A stretch of DNA of 64,000 nt. It comes from Struthio camelus (taxonomy: Eukaryota > Chordata > Aves > Struthioniformes > Struthionidae). Location: positions 82,193,987-82,257,986 of the forward strand of contig NC_090942.1 of NCBI RefSeq assembly GCF_040807025.1, given 5' to 3'. Under the pieces are notes generated by a model, which had not been told where the DNA came from, ran no database searches, and saw only the letters and a program-made list of their open reading frames with translations. Numbering within the stretch: the stretch's first letter is position 1; each line of letters begins with the position of its first letter. Positions 14,001-26,049 of the stretch are shown here, piece by piece. A program made the position numbers and the translations under genes.

Positions 14001-14810
14001 TTCTCTTAAGGCAGTGCCACAGTCCGCCCCACACATTTCCAGGTTTATTCCTGGTTGCAGTTGGTCTCACCAAGTAGGAAAGTATGAATTTGCAACCTTG
14101 TGGTTATTTTTATATAAGAATGTCTTAATACATGGTGGATGTTTGAGTCTAACTTTCGATGTTTTTAAAACGGTGTCTGTATTTTGATTTTTAATTTGCC
14201 TCTGAGCAAGACTGTCTACAAACACTGGCCAAATCTGGCTATCTGGGACCTGGAAGGGGTCCCTGGAGAAAGCACTTCAAGTCATTTATTCAGCACTGGC
14301 TGCTTTTACACTTGGCTTGAAGTCTGACAACTTTCCACCAGACCTGCAGCATAGTAAAGCACATCCTCTCTATGACAGCAGTAGAGCCAAGGAACTAGCA
14401 GGTTGCAGGAGTGAATGCTATAAAACAGATGTTATTAGTGGGCTTCACCAAGGGTGGGAGGCTGAGTACAGTAGCCCTATTACAGCCTCCAAGGTGGGCC
14501 ACGAGATTGCTGTCTTATGAGCGAGCTGTGCCTGCAGTATTTGGCTCGGCATCGCATCCTGAAAATTCCAGGGCTGAGAAGCACTTCTGCGCTATGAGTA
14601 AACTGTAAGCTAGATTTGAAAGGAAAGATTTTGATTAAAATCAGCATTTCAGAGCCTTCAGCTGGCAGCTGGTGTGGTGTTAAGGATGGACATCGCTGGA
14701 GACTCCTGCGGTAAAGAGGCCCAATGTCTGAGTGTTTAAACCAGGTTTCATCCAGTTGTGATGGTGGTTTTTAACAGTCAGAGGAAAAAAAATATTGCTG
14801 CATATTCACA
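11034..14810. other. Gene-free stretch
   Basis: Nothing recognisable was found. Somewhat GC-richer sequence around 12700-13120 gives overlapping short frames on both strands, including 116 codons at 12715-13065 (-). A 134-codon minus frame lies at 13157-13561. None has domain character or consistent splice signals, and they overlap on opposite strands, so I do not call them. Confidence 0.5.
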
Positions 14811-14885
14811 CATAAGGACAGATTCTGCTCCCATTAAAACCAATGGCAAAGTTCCCGTTGATTTCCATGGGTGCCTGCCTTAAAA
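14811..14885. repeat. Fragment of an ancient palindromic amniote repeat
   Basis: The piece reads gattctgctcccatt, then aaccaatggcaaagttccc, then gttgatttccatgggtgcc. It resembles a repeat common in turtle, crocodile and bird DNA in which a motif like cccattgacttcaatgg occurs in both orientations around a short spacer. The two arms here match at about 12 of 16 positions. A second, similarly oriented fragment lies at 59781-59850. The resemblance rests on recollection of the family, not on a database search. Confidence 0.45.
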
Positions 14886-17800
14886 TGTTTGAACAGTAAA
14901 TATATTCTTCTGGGTGGGAAACCAGGATAGAAATCCCTCTCACAGGCTGCTCCCAGCACTGCAAATGTCAGGGCTTTTCAGCACTAGGCTCAGAAATGGT
15001 ACTTCTAATTTTAAAATCCTTTTAAATTTCAGCTGCCATATGTGACCATATGTGGCCATACAGCTGCCATTCAGTGTCAACAGCCAGTATTATATTAGCC
15101 TATATTTGCCTCTATTCCCCTCTGCACGTGGAATTGTTTCATTTTTTTAAATATAAAATTTATCAGAGTAGTTGGGAAATGTAATATTAGATATGAGCAT
15201 TTTTTTCCCACAATGCTTTTAATCAAATGAATAAATCTTGATGTGCTTTAGTTTCCTTGACACTAGATGAGCTGGTCTGATAGGGAATTTCTAATTCTAT
15301 GGCGTATGCGCTATATACATTTTTATTATGGATTTTTAAGGGATATAACGTACACAGTTTATAGAAAACAACATATAAAAATAAATATATCCCTAGCTTG
15401 TCCCTAGAAATTTGAGACAAAAACCTTCCTTTAACAACACTCTCTGAAAGCTCCTTAATGCAGAACATTTCCTCATAAATTGTTGGCTTTGTTTTAAACC
15501 TGTAATGTCTATATAGATTTCTATTTCCAATAGGTTTCAGAGCTGCATACAGTCAACTCAATCCATACAGAGCCAAAATTTCTGGCAAATTGCTGTCAAC
15601 CTGCATCAATATTTACATTAATAAAATTCTATATCTCTTCACGGATTGTCCACATCCGAGCTTTTGAAATGCGTATGGTGTTCCTGTGTTGAAAGTGTTA
15701 TTAACCATGCTGTCCACTAAAGTCTATTCCTCTTGGACTGTCAATGCTTCCTATGGGTATGATTACCTGATGGAAAATCTGCATCTCCCAAACTTCCTTT
15801 TCCTAGTGAACCATAGATTTCTTCTATGTCTTCTGACATATATACTAAGAAGGCACAACAACTCTCCAGAAAGGAAGGAGAAAAAAGAAAATGAGCTGTG
15901 ATCTCTGGTTACCAAGAGAGTCAGAGAAAGAAAGAGCAAGAGAAAGAGAGAAGGAATTAGAGAAATAAAAGAGAAGCACAAAAAACAAGTGACCTGTTGA
16001 GTTAACATAACATACCTATGCTTCTAATATCGTTGAGGTATCAATCTAGTCTTAAGCCACACACAGCTGATAGTTAATTGCACCACTGTTAATCCTGGAA
16101 ATAGTTTTAGAAATACTCCTTACTCCTTTTTAGTTGCTAATAGAATATTAAACAATATTTTGAGCATGTTCAGGCATTTTTAAGTAGCCTATGCCCATGA
16201 CTTGTGGAGTAAAATCAGTCAAAAACCTACATAAAGCCAACAGTTCCCAAGCCTGTTCTGGTTCACTGCGATGAATTTGTCTAGTAGATCTTACATCTGA
16301 AAGAGCCAGTCTGTTAAAATAACGGGACCATTGAGCGTGTACCTCCACTTACATATTGTTCTTCCTTTCTGAGCAAGGAGATGAGTCACTTGTGCTGAAA
16401 GAGGCTAGATCTTATGGACACCTACCCAAAAAGAAAGAGTGAAGGGCAGAACAAATTATGACAGAGGAACAGAGGCTTTCATTGCCTCCTGTTCCTTCTA
16501 GAACGGCTCTTACCCATGCTGGGAGAGCTGGGTTGTTTGTAAGGATGAAAGCAGTCAATGTGGAGACAGAGAAAGCCGTGGTTCTCCGAGCTGCATCCCT
16601 GAGGGAGGAGGGTTCCCTCCTGCGGGTCCTCGTGCATTCCTGCTGCGCTTATTCACGAGACGGACTCCAGTGAGGTTGCCCCCAGTTGTTTTCTCCATAG
16701 ACATGTGAAAAAAAAGCAAGTCGTATGACTTCCTTTGCAACTCTGCCGCATTTGCAAAGAAATGGTGAAGAAAGGATTGACTTTGTTCGCAATGTGTAAG
16801 CAGTGATCTACTAAATGTACACTTTGTGTTAGAGATGGTCCCTTCTACGGTTCATCTCTTAAGACCAGTGCCTTCAAATGTTTTTGAATGTTTTGCAGAG
16901 TCATATTCAGGTTTTCTTCTGTTAGTAACTGTACACACTGTCAGTAAAAATAGCAAGATAACCTAGAAGGAAGAAAAGCCCACATTTATTTCCTTACTTT
17001 GGCACAAATTACTCACTAGTCAGAGTTTTTGAATCTCTTCACCTTTCTGAGGTAAATAAATTGAGTGCCATGTTTCTTAATATGTATGGGTCTTTCATAT
17101 AAGATGTTAAAAACTGTATTGTGTAGATAATAGGACCATTGATGAGGGACCACACTAGCAATTGGCTAAGTTGGGTTCTCTTGTAGGTTTTCACTCTGAG
17201 TGGCTATGTGGGTTGAGAAAAATTGCTGAACTTTGGAGCCCCAGTTTGTGACAGCCCCTCTCCCAGTAAAGAACTTGAGGGTGTACAGGTAAAAATCACC
17301 ACATACCAACAATCAAGAGGTCCTGTCCTCCCATGTCACTGCACGGGAAGGCGAGACAGGACTTGCTCTGGGATTTTTTGGGTTTTCTTTTTGTTTGTCT
17401 TTTTCTTTTTTTTCCCCTCAGAACCTCCTTTCCTCTGCTTTGCACTGTCTGCTGCTGTTAATCATAAAATATTTTTTAATGGTGTCTCATAAGTGTATTG
17501 GTTTATACCTGTACTCTTCTAACTTCCCAGTGTCTTTATTACTGTAGGTGATAGTAACTTAGTCTGAAATCCACTGAGATGACAAGCAGTATATTAGTGT
17601 GAAGCATTCTGTTACTGTTTTACTACAGTTGACATTTTGATGGTTAAAAAAAAGTTATGTATTTATGAACTAGGCAAATAACAGATTTTTTGGTTTGTTG
17701 TCTGTACGAAAATACTGAAAAGGTAATTCAGTTTTAGGTCTGTCTAAAATAATTTCTTTTTAATTTCTCTTTTTAAATTCTAGCTTTTTTTAAGTAAAAA

Positions 17801-19159
17801 AGTTGATATTGAAATAAAACTTGTAAATTTTCATTTAGACAGTGTCAGGATAATTTCAGCTTTTCTATGTTTTAATCTTTTTCAGTCAAAAGTAGTTGTG
17901 AAATTCAGCCCAATTTCATGAATGATTTCAACCTTCTCAAAACTACATAGTTCTGTGAATAAACTATTTGCCAGAAAGCAAAGAAAGAAATCAATCTGCT
18001 CAGTTCTATTTATAAGCAAAAGCTGTAGGAGTTCATCATTGTTTTGCAATGCTTATTTTGCAGACCTGCCTCTTACTGAATAACTTGAATTCATTTTCAG
18101 ACTTGTAGTGTGTCCGTTCAAAATAACAAAAGCAGAATCCTGAATGTTTCCCATAGTTTTGAATTTGTTTTCAGCTGTGGTAAGGACAAGTCATGCTATT
18201 TGTTGTCTGTGCTGATATGGACATTATCTATGCTTCTGTACGGTCCTTCATAAGTGAGACAGCTTTAGACTTACGTCACATAGACTCAGTTTTTGCTTCC
18301 CTGTTTTCTCTCTCTCAAGCATTTAGCTTTCCTGACTGTGTCCAAAAAATGGTGACAATGCTACAAGGTCACCAGGGAACAGTAAAAAATCTCCTAGGGA
18401 AAGGCAATTGGAGTAATGCTATGGATTAGAATATATTTGTGCTTAACCCATTTTCCAATATCTTCATTAACACTGGTGTTGATAACATGACTTTTAATGG
18501 CTTTTATAACCACAAATGCAGCATGGAATGAAGCAAATAGGTCATTAATCCCTTAAAAGTGCAATTTAATGCAATACTTCATGACAGGAAGTGAACAGGA
18601 TAATAAAACCTTTACTGTTTTAAGCCACACTTAATATTTTTACTGCACAGTTGGCTTGACAAAATACTCTTTGTGAGTCATCACTTCAAAGCAAGGTCCT
18701 GGGGACCAATTAAAGTTGTGTCTGCAACCCCCATGCATAACTGCATGTAAGAATGAAGTATTTCCAAATATCTCTTTCCAATAATAAGAAGTATCAAGAT
18801 GAAGTAGAAGGGACCTTTTGCTCCAAGGCTTTTAATTAAATGTGTCTGTGTGCGGAGACACCCTTGAGGAGTGAGAAACTGATTTTTATTCTTTTTCTAG
18901 ATGCTACAGTGATTTGCCCTGCTTAATAGTTCATGGACTTTGTCTTCCAAAAATAATATCCTTGAGAGATGACAGCAAGAGATTGTCCTTGATTTCTAGT
19001 TTTATCCTGAAAGAGACCAAAATGTCCTTATTATGGCTGATTAATATGTGAGAGACCATAAAAGTATCTGCCTTGCATCCAGTTTCCAGTTTCTGGGCCG
19101 ACAGGACCTAGTGGGTTAAATGTAAATATGAGGACTGGGTGATTTTCTATTCTAGTTTA
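14886..19159. other. Gene-free AT-rich stretch
   Basis: No gene or clear transposon was found. A purine-rich tract (GA-rich, about 15920-15975) is the only compositional feature. Open frames are all short. Confidence 0.5.
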
Positions 19160-19230
19160 ATCTCTGCCAATAGCCTGTCATATGACCATAGGCAAGGTTT
19201 TTTTACCTCTTTTTGATTGGTTTCCACTTT
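19160..19230 (+). repeat. Possible MIR/CORE-SINE fragment
   Basis: The run tctctgccaatagcctgtca followed by tatgaccataggcaagg and ttacctcttttt resembles the MIR core, in which a tgtgacc-ttgggcaag block is followed by acttaacctctctg. The match is imperfect, as expected for an old copy, and no tRNA-like head is visible. The call is tentative. Confidence 0.4.
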
Positions 19231-21867
19231 GACTGAGTTGGAAATGTGTCTATGCCATTCTAATATAGTTGATATTAGCACATACCTAATGTGGATGTTC
19301 TCATCTGAATGGCACAGTGAGCCTTTTTGCTTGGATTTTATAGGTTTCTGCTGGTACCATTGCTTGGTACTATTTTGGAGAATCAGCTTGGTAGAAACTC
19401 CTTACAAGTAACATGATGACTTTCACCCTGGAACAAGTTACAATGCCATTTTGTGTTGCTTGAGGATCAGCTGGGTATACTATCATTCATTACCTTGCAA
19501 GCAATCTGCGTATAATGAAAATTTGTCTTTGGAGGAACAAGAAAGCAAATCTATTATTTTCATGCAAATAGAGAATAAACCATTAGATGACCTGCTTTTC
19601 CTGACATGGACTATCTGTTTATAGAAAAATGACTCTCTGCCGCAGTTGGATTTAATGGCTTCATTGTGCTTGTCATTCTACAAACATAATAGTAAGAGGT
19701 AATCTATGCTTCAACAAGCTTATACTAAAATATTGATTGTTATTTTAAGAAATATTACTGAGAGACAAGAAATAGGGGACAGCAGGCAGAAAGTCACATC
19801 ACAAATTAGAACAGAGATCTGAATCTGTATTTCCTGGATCCTACTGTAGAGCTCTATTTGTTGGACTATAATGTCTTAGGTACTATTGCTTCCTCTTAAA
19901 AAAATATGCAGTATTAGGAAAAAAAATCCAACTATTGAATTATTTACAGATCCACTCACTTCCCTCCACCATATAATAATTTCTCAGTCATTGACCTCTC
20001 CCCTTTTTTCTTTTGGAATTCTCTTGGATTTTGATTGTGCAATCCATTTGTAAACTGGGTTGGTGAATGAGGACTGAAGAAGTGGCCTACTACTTTATCA
20101 GATCATGAGCTGGTTATTCATTTGTATCCCGTCAAATCCATGAGAAATATGCTGTAGAGTGAGAGGAGAAGTGGCAAGAAAAGGTGCCTGCATGAGTGAT
20201 AGAAATTTGAGATGCAGATGTAAATGACAGAATTCACATGAGAATCTTTAGATTTCTCTTTCCTAGCTAGAAAGTATCGTAATCTCTCAGTTTTTTTCAG
20301 GAGCATTTCTATGAACAACTAACTTTTTTTTTTTCACCTTTCTCCTCCACATATTTCCAAATTATTTGTCCCTTCCATCTCTTATCCTTTATCTCCATAT
20401 AATGTCCTAGGAACATCTTGGAGCCTGAAAGTAGTCAGCTTTGGTAAATGATTAAGAATGGTTCGTGTGCAAATTTCTGGATCCAAGTAGGTTCAGCCCG
20501 TGGGAGAGTTTGAAGTCCCATCTTAGGACTAAGCTCCAAGTATTATTAAATGGCTAAAGTTAGAAGTAGTGGGTAAATAGATGCAGAGCTGCAAGTCAAA
20601 TCTTTACACCCGTTCTTTTCCCTCTCCCCACAACCTTGCTTCATGCGCAGTTGTTACATGAGTCAGTCCTTCTACCTCTGCCACCCCCCTCTAAGTGGGA
20701 AAGTGGATCTATAAAAACTAATAGAAATGAGGAAAAAAAAAAAAAAACTAGCTCTTGATCTTCAGACTTAGAGACTTTGACTGAGAGCCAAATATTTCAA
20801 ACAGCAGCCCTTTCATAACAGGGAGAGCTAATGCTAGATCTGTTGGGTATGCAGTGCGACCACATAACGCTCAGCACATGTCAACATAACTGATAACCAA
20901 ATTGTACCTCTCAACCTCCCATACAGCATACCTTTGGCAGACTGCCAGGCTCTAAGCCCTAATTAACACGCTGCCCTGCTATGACTGGAAGGTTAAAGCC
21001 ACAGCTTTATTTACTGCACAATTAACGGGTAAACATGACTTAATCATAACTTAAACATTCAGCTTTTACGAGAAAATTTCAGAATCCTTTTAGGAGCCCT
21101 TTTGACCTCAGTGCTTCAAGCAGACCTCTTGTTATGTGCAGTTAACTACCTGTTCCGCCAAGGGACACCATGGCTCTCCATGACACTATAGATTCCCATC
21201 CTTGAACACATTAAGAACCACATCATCTTAATAGACAGTCTTGCATGTGGGTCTGAGTAGTTATAGTCTCATCCCACCGGCAAACCTCTTCTGGGCAAAA
21301 CATGCTTCTGATGGCATCAGAGCACTGACTTCAGGGCGGATCCTCAAGTAGCAGGATGTCTCTTATTCCTTTTTGGACCTTTAGATAATAACACTCGGCT
21401 GTGGCCTGCACTAAACCCTCAGCTTTGATCAAAATGCAGCAGCTCAGTCCTGGCCCTGCAGAGACTTAGGCATATGCTTAACCTTACGTCTTGTGGGCAG
21501 GCACATTAGGTTTAAAACTAACCACTCACAGTGTCTGGCATCCATGCACTGTTTGTTTAGCGTGTTTGGAGCTTTTCATAGCATCTAGCTTATTCATTTT
21601 TTGTTTTGAAGTACAATAGGAACCCACCAATGTTTAGTGACTTCAGCTAACAAATTTGCTTTTGCTTAAGAGAATTGGTTCCTTAGTACCCACTGAGCAT
21701 GAGGCAACTCTAATTTATGGATTGCCTCATGCCCAAACAGGCATCAGTCCTTTAAAGTAGGGTAGATATTAAACCAGTATCTGGGTCTTACACCGTAGAA
21801 AGGGAATTTTATTCTGGCGTGGAGGCCCACCAGCAGTGCTTGCTCCACGCTAGACTTCCTGTGCATA
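19231..21867. other. Gene-free stretch with one conserved-looking AT-rich segment
   Basis: No gene was found. The part at about 20930-21080 carries several homeodomain-type cores (taattaac, attaacg, taatcat) in low-repeat unique sequence, which is how many vertebrate conserved non-coding elements look. Conservation cannot be judged from one sequence. A short A-run lies at about 20733-20747. Confidence 0.4.
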
Positions 21868-22132
21868 TAGAATCAAAGAGTGGCCAAGGTTGGAAGGGAC
21901 CTCTGGAGATCATCTAGTCCTTGCTCAAGCAGGGTCCTCTAGAGCACATTGCCCAGGATTGCATCCAGGCAGGTTTTGAATATCTCCGGAGAAGGAGACT
22001 CCACAACCTCTCTGGGCAACCTGTTCCAGTGCTCAGTAACCCTCACAGGAAAGAAGTTTCTCCTCGTCTTCAGATGGAACTTCCTGTGTTTCAGTTTGTG
22101 CCCGCTGCCTCTTGTCCTGTCAAAGGACACAT
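21868..22132 (-). mobile_element. CR1 LINE, 5'-truncated, 3' end
   Basis: On the minus strand the frame at 22130-21939 encodes the C-terminal end of CR1 ORF2, with the signature FFPVRVTEHWNRLPREVVES followed by SPEIFKTCLDAILGNVL and a stop. It is followed by the CR1 3' untranslated end. On the plus strand this appears as agaatcaaagagtggcc, then ggttggaagggacctctgg and agatcatctagtcc, which is the complement of the usual CR1 3' terminus. CR1 copies are normally 5'-truncated, and this one keeps only about 265 bp. The frame is open for about 63 codons, so the copy is not among the oldest. It lacks the reverse transcriptase and endonuclease domains and cannot move by itself. The match to avian CR1 is strong and is the best pointer to a bird genome. 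Confidence 0.93.
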
Positions 22133-22548
22133 CTAAAGATTAAGCAGCCAGTCCTCACCTCCAGAATGAAATAGTTTACCTAGGAGTCAGTGTATGGTCA
22201 CCACATTTTGATCTCCCCCTCCCCCACCAAGATGTAGAGCCATTATATTGCTGAGTGCAGAAAAATAGGTCCCCAAAAAGGGTCGGAGGGAACAAAAACA
22301 AACAACTTCTGGCTTGCTCTTCTGAAGTTGAATGACTTATAATAAATAAATATTGTTTACTGAAATTTATTATTTTCAGTATAGCAATATTTTTCAATAT
22401 TGTACAGAGAAACACAAGACAATTCATGAAACTTGGCTACAACAAACCTCTTCTGCCTAAACTCCTGGTCTTCTAGGTCAGAAGCACCAGACAGTCTTTG
22501 CTCATACTTTGCTCTCTGCTTTTGCTGTAACATCATCTTTTTTCATAG
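22133..22548. other. Gene-free stretch
   Basis: Nothing was seen beyond unique AT-rich sequence. The last 40 bases form the pyrimidine-rich run leading into the candidate splice acceptor at 22547-22548. Confidence 0.4.
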
Positions 22549-22686
22549 CACACTGTTTCTGCCAAGACGTTGCAGTAAATCCTGAACTGGCAATATTGTC
22601 TCTCCCACCCCTGATTCAGCCTGCAGTGAGGAGAATCATTGGCAGGAATGGAGAAGAAAAGGAGGAAGTTGTTGATATCAACCCGA
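22549..22686 (+). other. Candidate internal coding exon, product unknown
   Basis: A pyrimidine-rich run ends in catcttttttcatag at 22548, a good acceptor. A strong donor, gtgagt, starts at 22687. The 138 bp between them (46 codons' worth, phase 1 on both sides) are open in one frame, which continues open on either side. The predicted peptide includes HCFCQDVAVNPELAILSLPP, then LIQPAVRRIIGRNGEEKEEV and VDINP. The second half has the charge pattern of a real protein (RRIIGRNGEEKEE). I recognise no domain. Neighbouring exons are not visible, so it may be an isolated exon of a large gene, a lineage-specific or non-coding exon, or chance. Confidence 0.25.
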
Positions 22687-23486
22687 GTGAGTTACTAAAG
22701 AATTTTTAACACCGATTTAGATATATTGCTGTATTTTACAGCCTGCAGAATAAAACTGATCAAAAGAGAAAGAAAATTGTTTGTATTTTTTTTTGCTGGA
22801 AAATGATATTTATTAATAGTTTTAGCATTGTTGCTAATACCTAATTTTTTCATTGCCTTATGTATTTCTCTGAGATACCAAAAATGCTGCATCTGATGTC
22901 ATGTAAGACTTAGGTAAGGATATGTGAGAAGAAAATTGGGTGAACTGATGCTGGTGCTTCTAGTGGAGTGGGTGAGGAGAGAGCGGAGCACAGTTTATTG
23001 TGAACTGTGCTGAAGTCCTCAGTTGTGCTGCTTAGATAGGCATCATCCAGAGTTGAACCTGGAACCTGAACCCCTGTCTGCTCCTTTGAGCTTCCCCCAC
23101 CCTTTAAGAGCCAATTCCTTCCTTCATTTCAGACCACACTAGAGGTTGATATGAAGTGGGAGGCATTGTAGAAAAATCAGGGAAGTTTGTGAATATGATG
23201 TTGGCCAACTGGTTTGCAAAAATGCCTATGCCTGTACTTGTTACTCTTGCCGCGGCCCATGGTGTATTTGCCCCCTGTTTGTGTGAGCCTTGTACCTCCA
23301 GGCAGTGCCTGCAAGAAGGTAACTGTTGCGTGCTAAACTGCTTCAGTAGTCATGTAAGGCCACATTTTAGTGGTGAGACTGAATGACGAATTACAAGTCT
23401 AATGCTCTATTTTTAGCCCTGCTGTTGAATTATGTGCATTAAATTTTGTGCACTGAGGAGGAAACCAGTTGCACTGACTTCCATGC
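22687..23486. other. Gene-free stretch
   Basis: I see no gene or recognisable repeat. Short open frames only. Confidence 0.4.
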
Positions 23487-23530
23487 TCCTCAGCCTCCCC
23501 ATCTGTACAATGGAACTAGTGATGTTCATC
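23487..23530 (+). repeat. MIR/CORE-SINE 3'-region fragment
   Basis: The run ctcctcagcctccccatctg followed by tacaatgg and aactagtgatgtt matches the well-known MIR block cctcagtttccccatctg plus taaaatggggataatgat with a few substitutions. The copy is short and truncated at both ends. Confidence 0.6.
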
Positions 23531-24268
23531 AAGAAAACGTGAGTGACTTGAAGTTTACGTTGTGTTTGGAAACAAGCTTTGGTTTCTTGGATTCAAGATC
23601 CCTTTAGAAGTGTCAAGTTGTATTTACGTAATGTGACTCTGATGGGTTTTTTTCTTCTCAATATTTTATTTACTTCTTGGCTTCAGGAATAATGTGCACA
23701 TCTCCATGTCTGTCTGTGCCAGTGCTCAATATCGTGTGTGCCAAGATATGTTATGGTGTCTGTATTTACTATGTACAGCCTACATGCAGCCTTTGTGAGC
23801 AAGTATGGCAGCGATGTAGTGGGGGATGGGGTAGTATCTGTGTGTCTGCATATAAGATCATATATTTGTATAAAGTGTGTGTCTGTGGGCTTCTGAGACT
23901 GAGGGGAGTCTGTGGTTCAGACAGTCTGCCTTTTTTTTTCTCTCTAAAGGCAGCAAAATATGTTGATATGGATTTTTTTTACAGGAGCTTTTTGCGTTTT
24001 AAGTTAATACATTTTCCTCACATCAGACCTTGCCAAACATTTACTTACTAGTACTGTGAAAGCAGGTTACCCAAAGGCAGCACCGTTCCCTTGTTGTTTT
24101 CTCTTCTTCCAAACTGCTCATAGACATTCTGTAATAAGACTCCTGGTTAAAAACAACAGAAAATGAACATGAGCAGAAAAGATGAGCGAAAATGCCTGTG
24201 CTTATACTGCATGTGCGCTTAAGTATTTTGCTGAACTACTGCCAGGATTGTGAGTTTATACAGCATAA
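23531..24268. other. Gene-free stretch
   Basis: A 124-codon frame at 23677-24051 (+) starts without an ATG, has a composition typical of chance translation of TG-rich DNA (many Cys and Val) and shows no domain. I do not call it. Confidence 0.4.
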
Positions 24269-24375
24269 ACACTGCCACAGGTTTGCTCTGTGTAACGGTA
24301 AGCCAGTCATTTCATTTGTGAATTGTGTCCAGTGTGATTTTTATGTTCAATATTCCCAGTGGTAAAATAAAGTTT
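24269..24375 (+). repeat. Probable MIR/CORE-SINE fragment
   Basis: An actgccacaggtttgctctg block is followed by tgtaacggtaagccagtca and tttcatttgtg, then ggtaaaataaag further on. This matches the MIR order: a gccactgac-type block, ctgtgtgacc, ttgggcaagtcacttcactt and a 3' tgtaaaat. It is degraded but collinear with the family over about 100 bp. Confidence 0.5.
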
Positions 24376-24563
24376 TAGTCATGGTGCAAATTAGAGCTAG
24401 AGAGATGCTTCATCTAGACTATTTTACAGCAAAGTGCAGAATAGTCATTCATGAGAATAATATCTGTGATTTTTTTTTCTCTCAGAAATGGAATGCCTGC
24501 AGTAAGAAAGTACAGTGCAAAGGAAGTGAACTCTTCCTGACTGCTGGAGGTTGTGAGTAATGA

Positions 24564-24875
24564 CCTTCCCTTCCCTTCCCTTCCCTTCCCTTCTCTTCTC
24601 TTCTCTTCTCTTCTCTTCTCTTCTCTTCTCTTCTCTTCTCTTCTCTTCTCTTCTCTTCTCTTCTCTTCTCTTCTCTTCTCTTCTCTTCTCTTCTCTTCTT
24701 TTCCTTTTCTTTTCCTTCCCTTCCCTTCTCTTCCCTTCCCTTCCCTTCCCTTCCCTTCCCTTCCCTTCCTTTCCCTTCCCTTCCCTTCCCTTCCCTTCCC
24801 TTTCCCTTTCCCTTTCCCTTTCCCTTTCCCTTTCCCTTTCCCTTTCCCTTTCCCTTTCCCTTTCCCTTTCCCTTT
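24564..24875. repeat. Polypyrimidine array: CCCTT, CTCTT, CCCTT, CCCTTT blocks
   Basis: The plus strand is almost pure pyrimidine. It begins with a few ttccc units. About 21 ttctc units follow (roughly 24591-24698), then a short transition. A second block of ttccc units runs to about 24800, and a six-base block (tttccc) runs to about 24875. Long low-complexity open frames on both strands (110-150 codons of repeated Ser/Leu/Phe/Pro or Arg/Glu/Lys) are by-products of the repeat and not genes. Mirror-symmetric homopurine/homopyrimidine DNA of this kind can form triplexes. Confidence 0.97.
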
Positions 24876-25201
24876 GTTTTCTTTTTTCTATTAGCAACTA
24901 GAAAGAGTCCTCAGCGGAAATAAACTATTTAGTCTATGTATGGATCGTTCAGCAAAGGGATTGAAATACATTCTTCACAAACATGTTGAACATGCCCAGC
25001 CATTAACAACAAAATTGTTAGGCAAATAAAACAAAAGATTTTCCACACTGCCAGTAGGGAGATAAATTGATCTGTCTTGCTTTGGCTGTTTGTGTGCATT
25101 AAGAAATGTTGCACATATTCTGAGAGTTTCACATAGCTAGTATTTTCTGTTTTGCCATACCAAAATCTCTACAAGACTGTATCTTGGCATCTTTTTATTG
25201 A

Positions 25202-25237
25202 CCTCGTTTCAGTGAGGAAACGAGGACTTTCACTGAA
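25202..25237. repeat. Two overlapping, mutually exclusive perfect 8-bp hairpins
   Basis: cctcgttt (25202-25209) pairs exactly with aaacgagg (25218-25225). The overlapping ttcagtga (25208-25215) pairs exactly with tcactgaa (25230-25237). They share bases 25208-25209 and are interleaved, so the two stems form either alternative folds or a pseudoknot-like arrangement if transcribed. Confidence 0.5.
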
Positions 25238-26032
25238 GTTTGTTTAGCCAATTAACATATTAATCATATATATAATATGTTTAAGTATTTTGATAACCCA
25301 AATCTAAAAAGTCACTTACTTCTTCGGAAAGGACTGCACTGAACTGTGTATTCACTGACAGGGTATACAGTTTTCAAGAATAAATTCTTGACACTACACT
25401 GGGAGATGACTTGCTGCTTCCGAGAGCAGGATTTCAGAGAACTTTCATTACTGACCTTTATCTTTTCCCATTGAAATGAGTGACTTTAAATTCATTAGAA
25501 GTGAATTCATTGATTTACTAGATAGCGCACAGATTGGTGAAGCCAAAGCACAGCCCCCACAGCATATGGAAATCCATTTGTCTGTGGCCACAGGGCAAGT
25601 TAGCACACTCTCAGCTATTCTCAGCACACTGGTTGAAAACAATATGCAGACCATGATATAGCTGTAGAGGCAAGATATAATGCAGGTTAGGCTACCAGAT
25701 GCATTTGAAACTGCTTTTTAGAGCTGTACAAACACATCCAATGAGAATCATTAAGCTAATATTCACGATTCCACTCTAAATATTTATACCTTTTCAAACT
25801 ACATCTTGAAAGACATTAAGTGCTTAAGTTCCATCCTAAAAATAAGTGTGGAAGCCTTATGATGCTTCATTTTTTAATCTCCAGATTTTTCTTGAGGTTT
25901 TTGAGTGTGTTTTTTTTAAACACATTGAGATCAATGGTACATGCAAAACAAAATTTGGAAATTCCTCACTGTGGCTGATTTTGAGTTCATTGAGCAGAAA
26001 ACGTCCGATCAGAACATACAGGGAAAGATTTT

Positions 26033-26049
26033 GTGTGTGTGTGTGTGTG
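26033..26049. repeat. (GT)n microsatellite
   Basis: About eight uninterrupted GT units, followed by a G/T-rich run. A short neutral dinucleotide repeat. Confidence 0.9.

Noticed and set aside
24445..24901. Long low-complexity frames on both strands
   Set aside because: They translate the polypyrimidine/polypurine repeat itself, with identical pentapeptide cycling in several frames at once.
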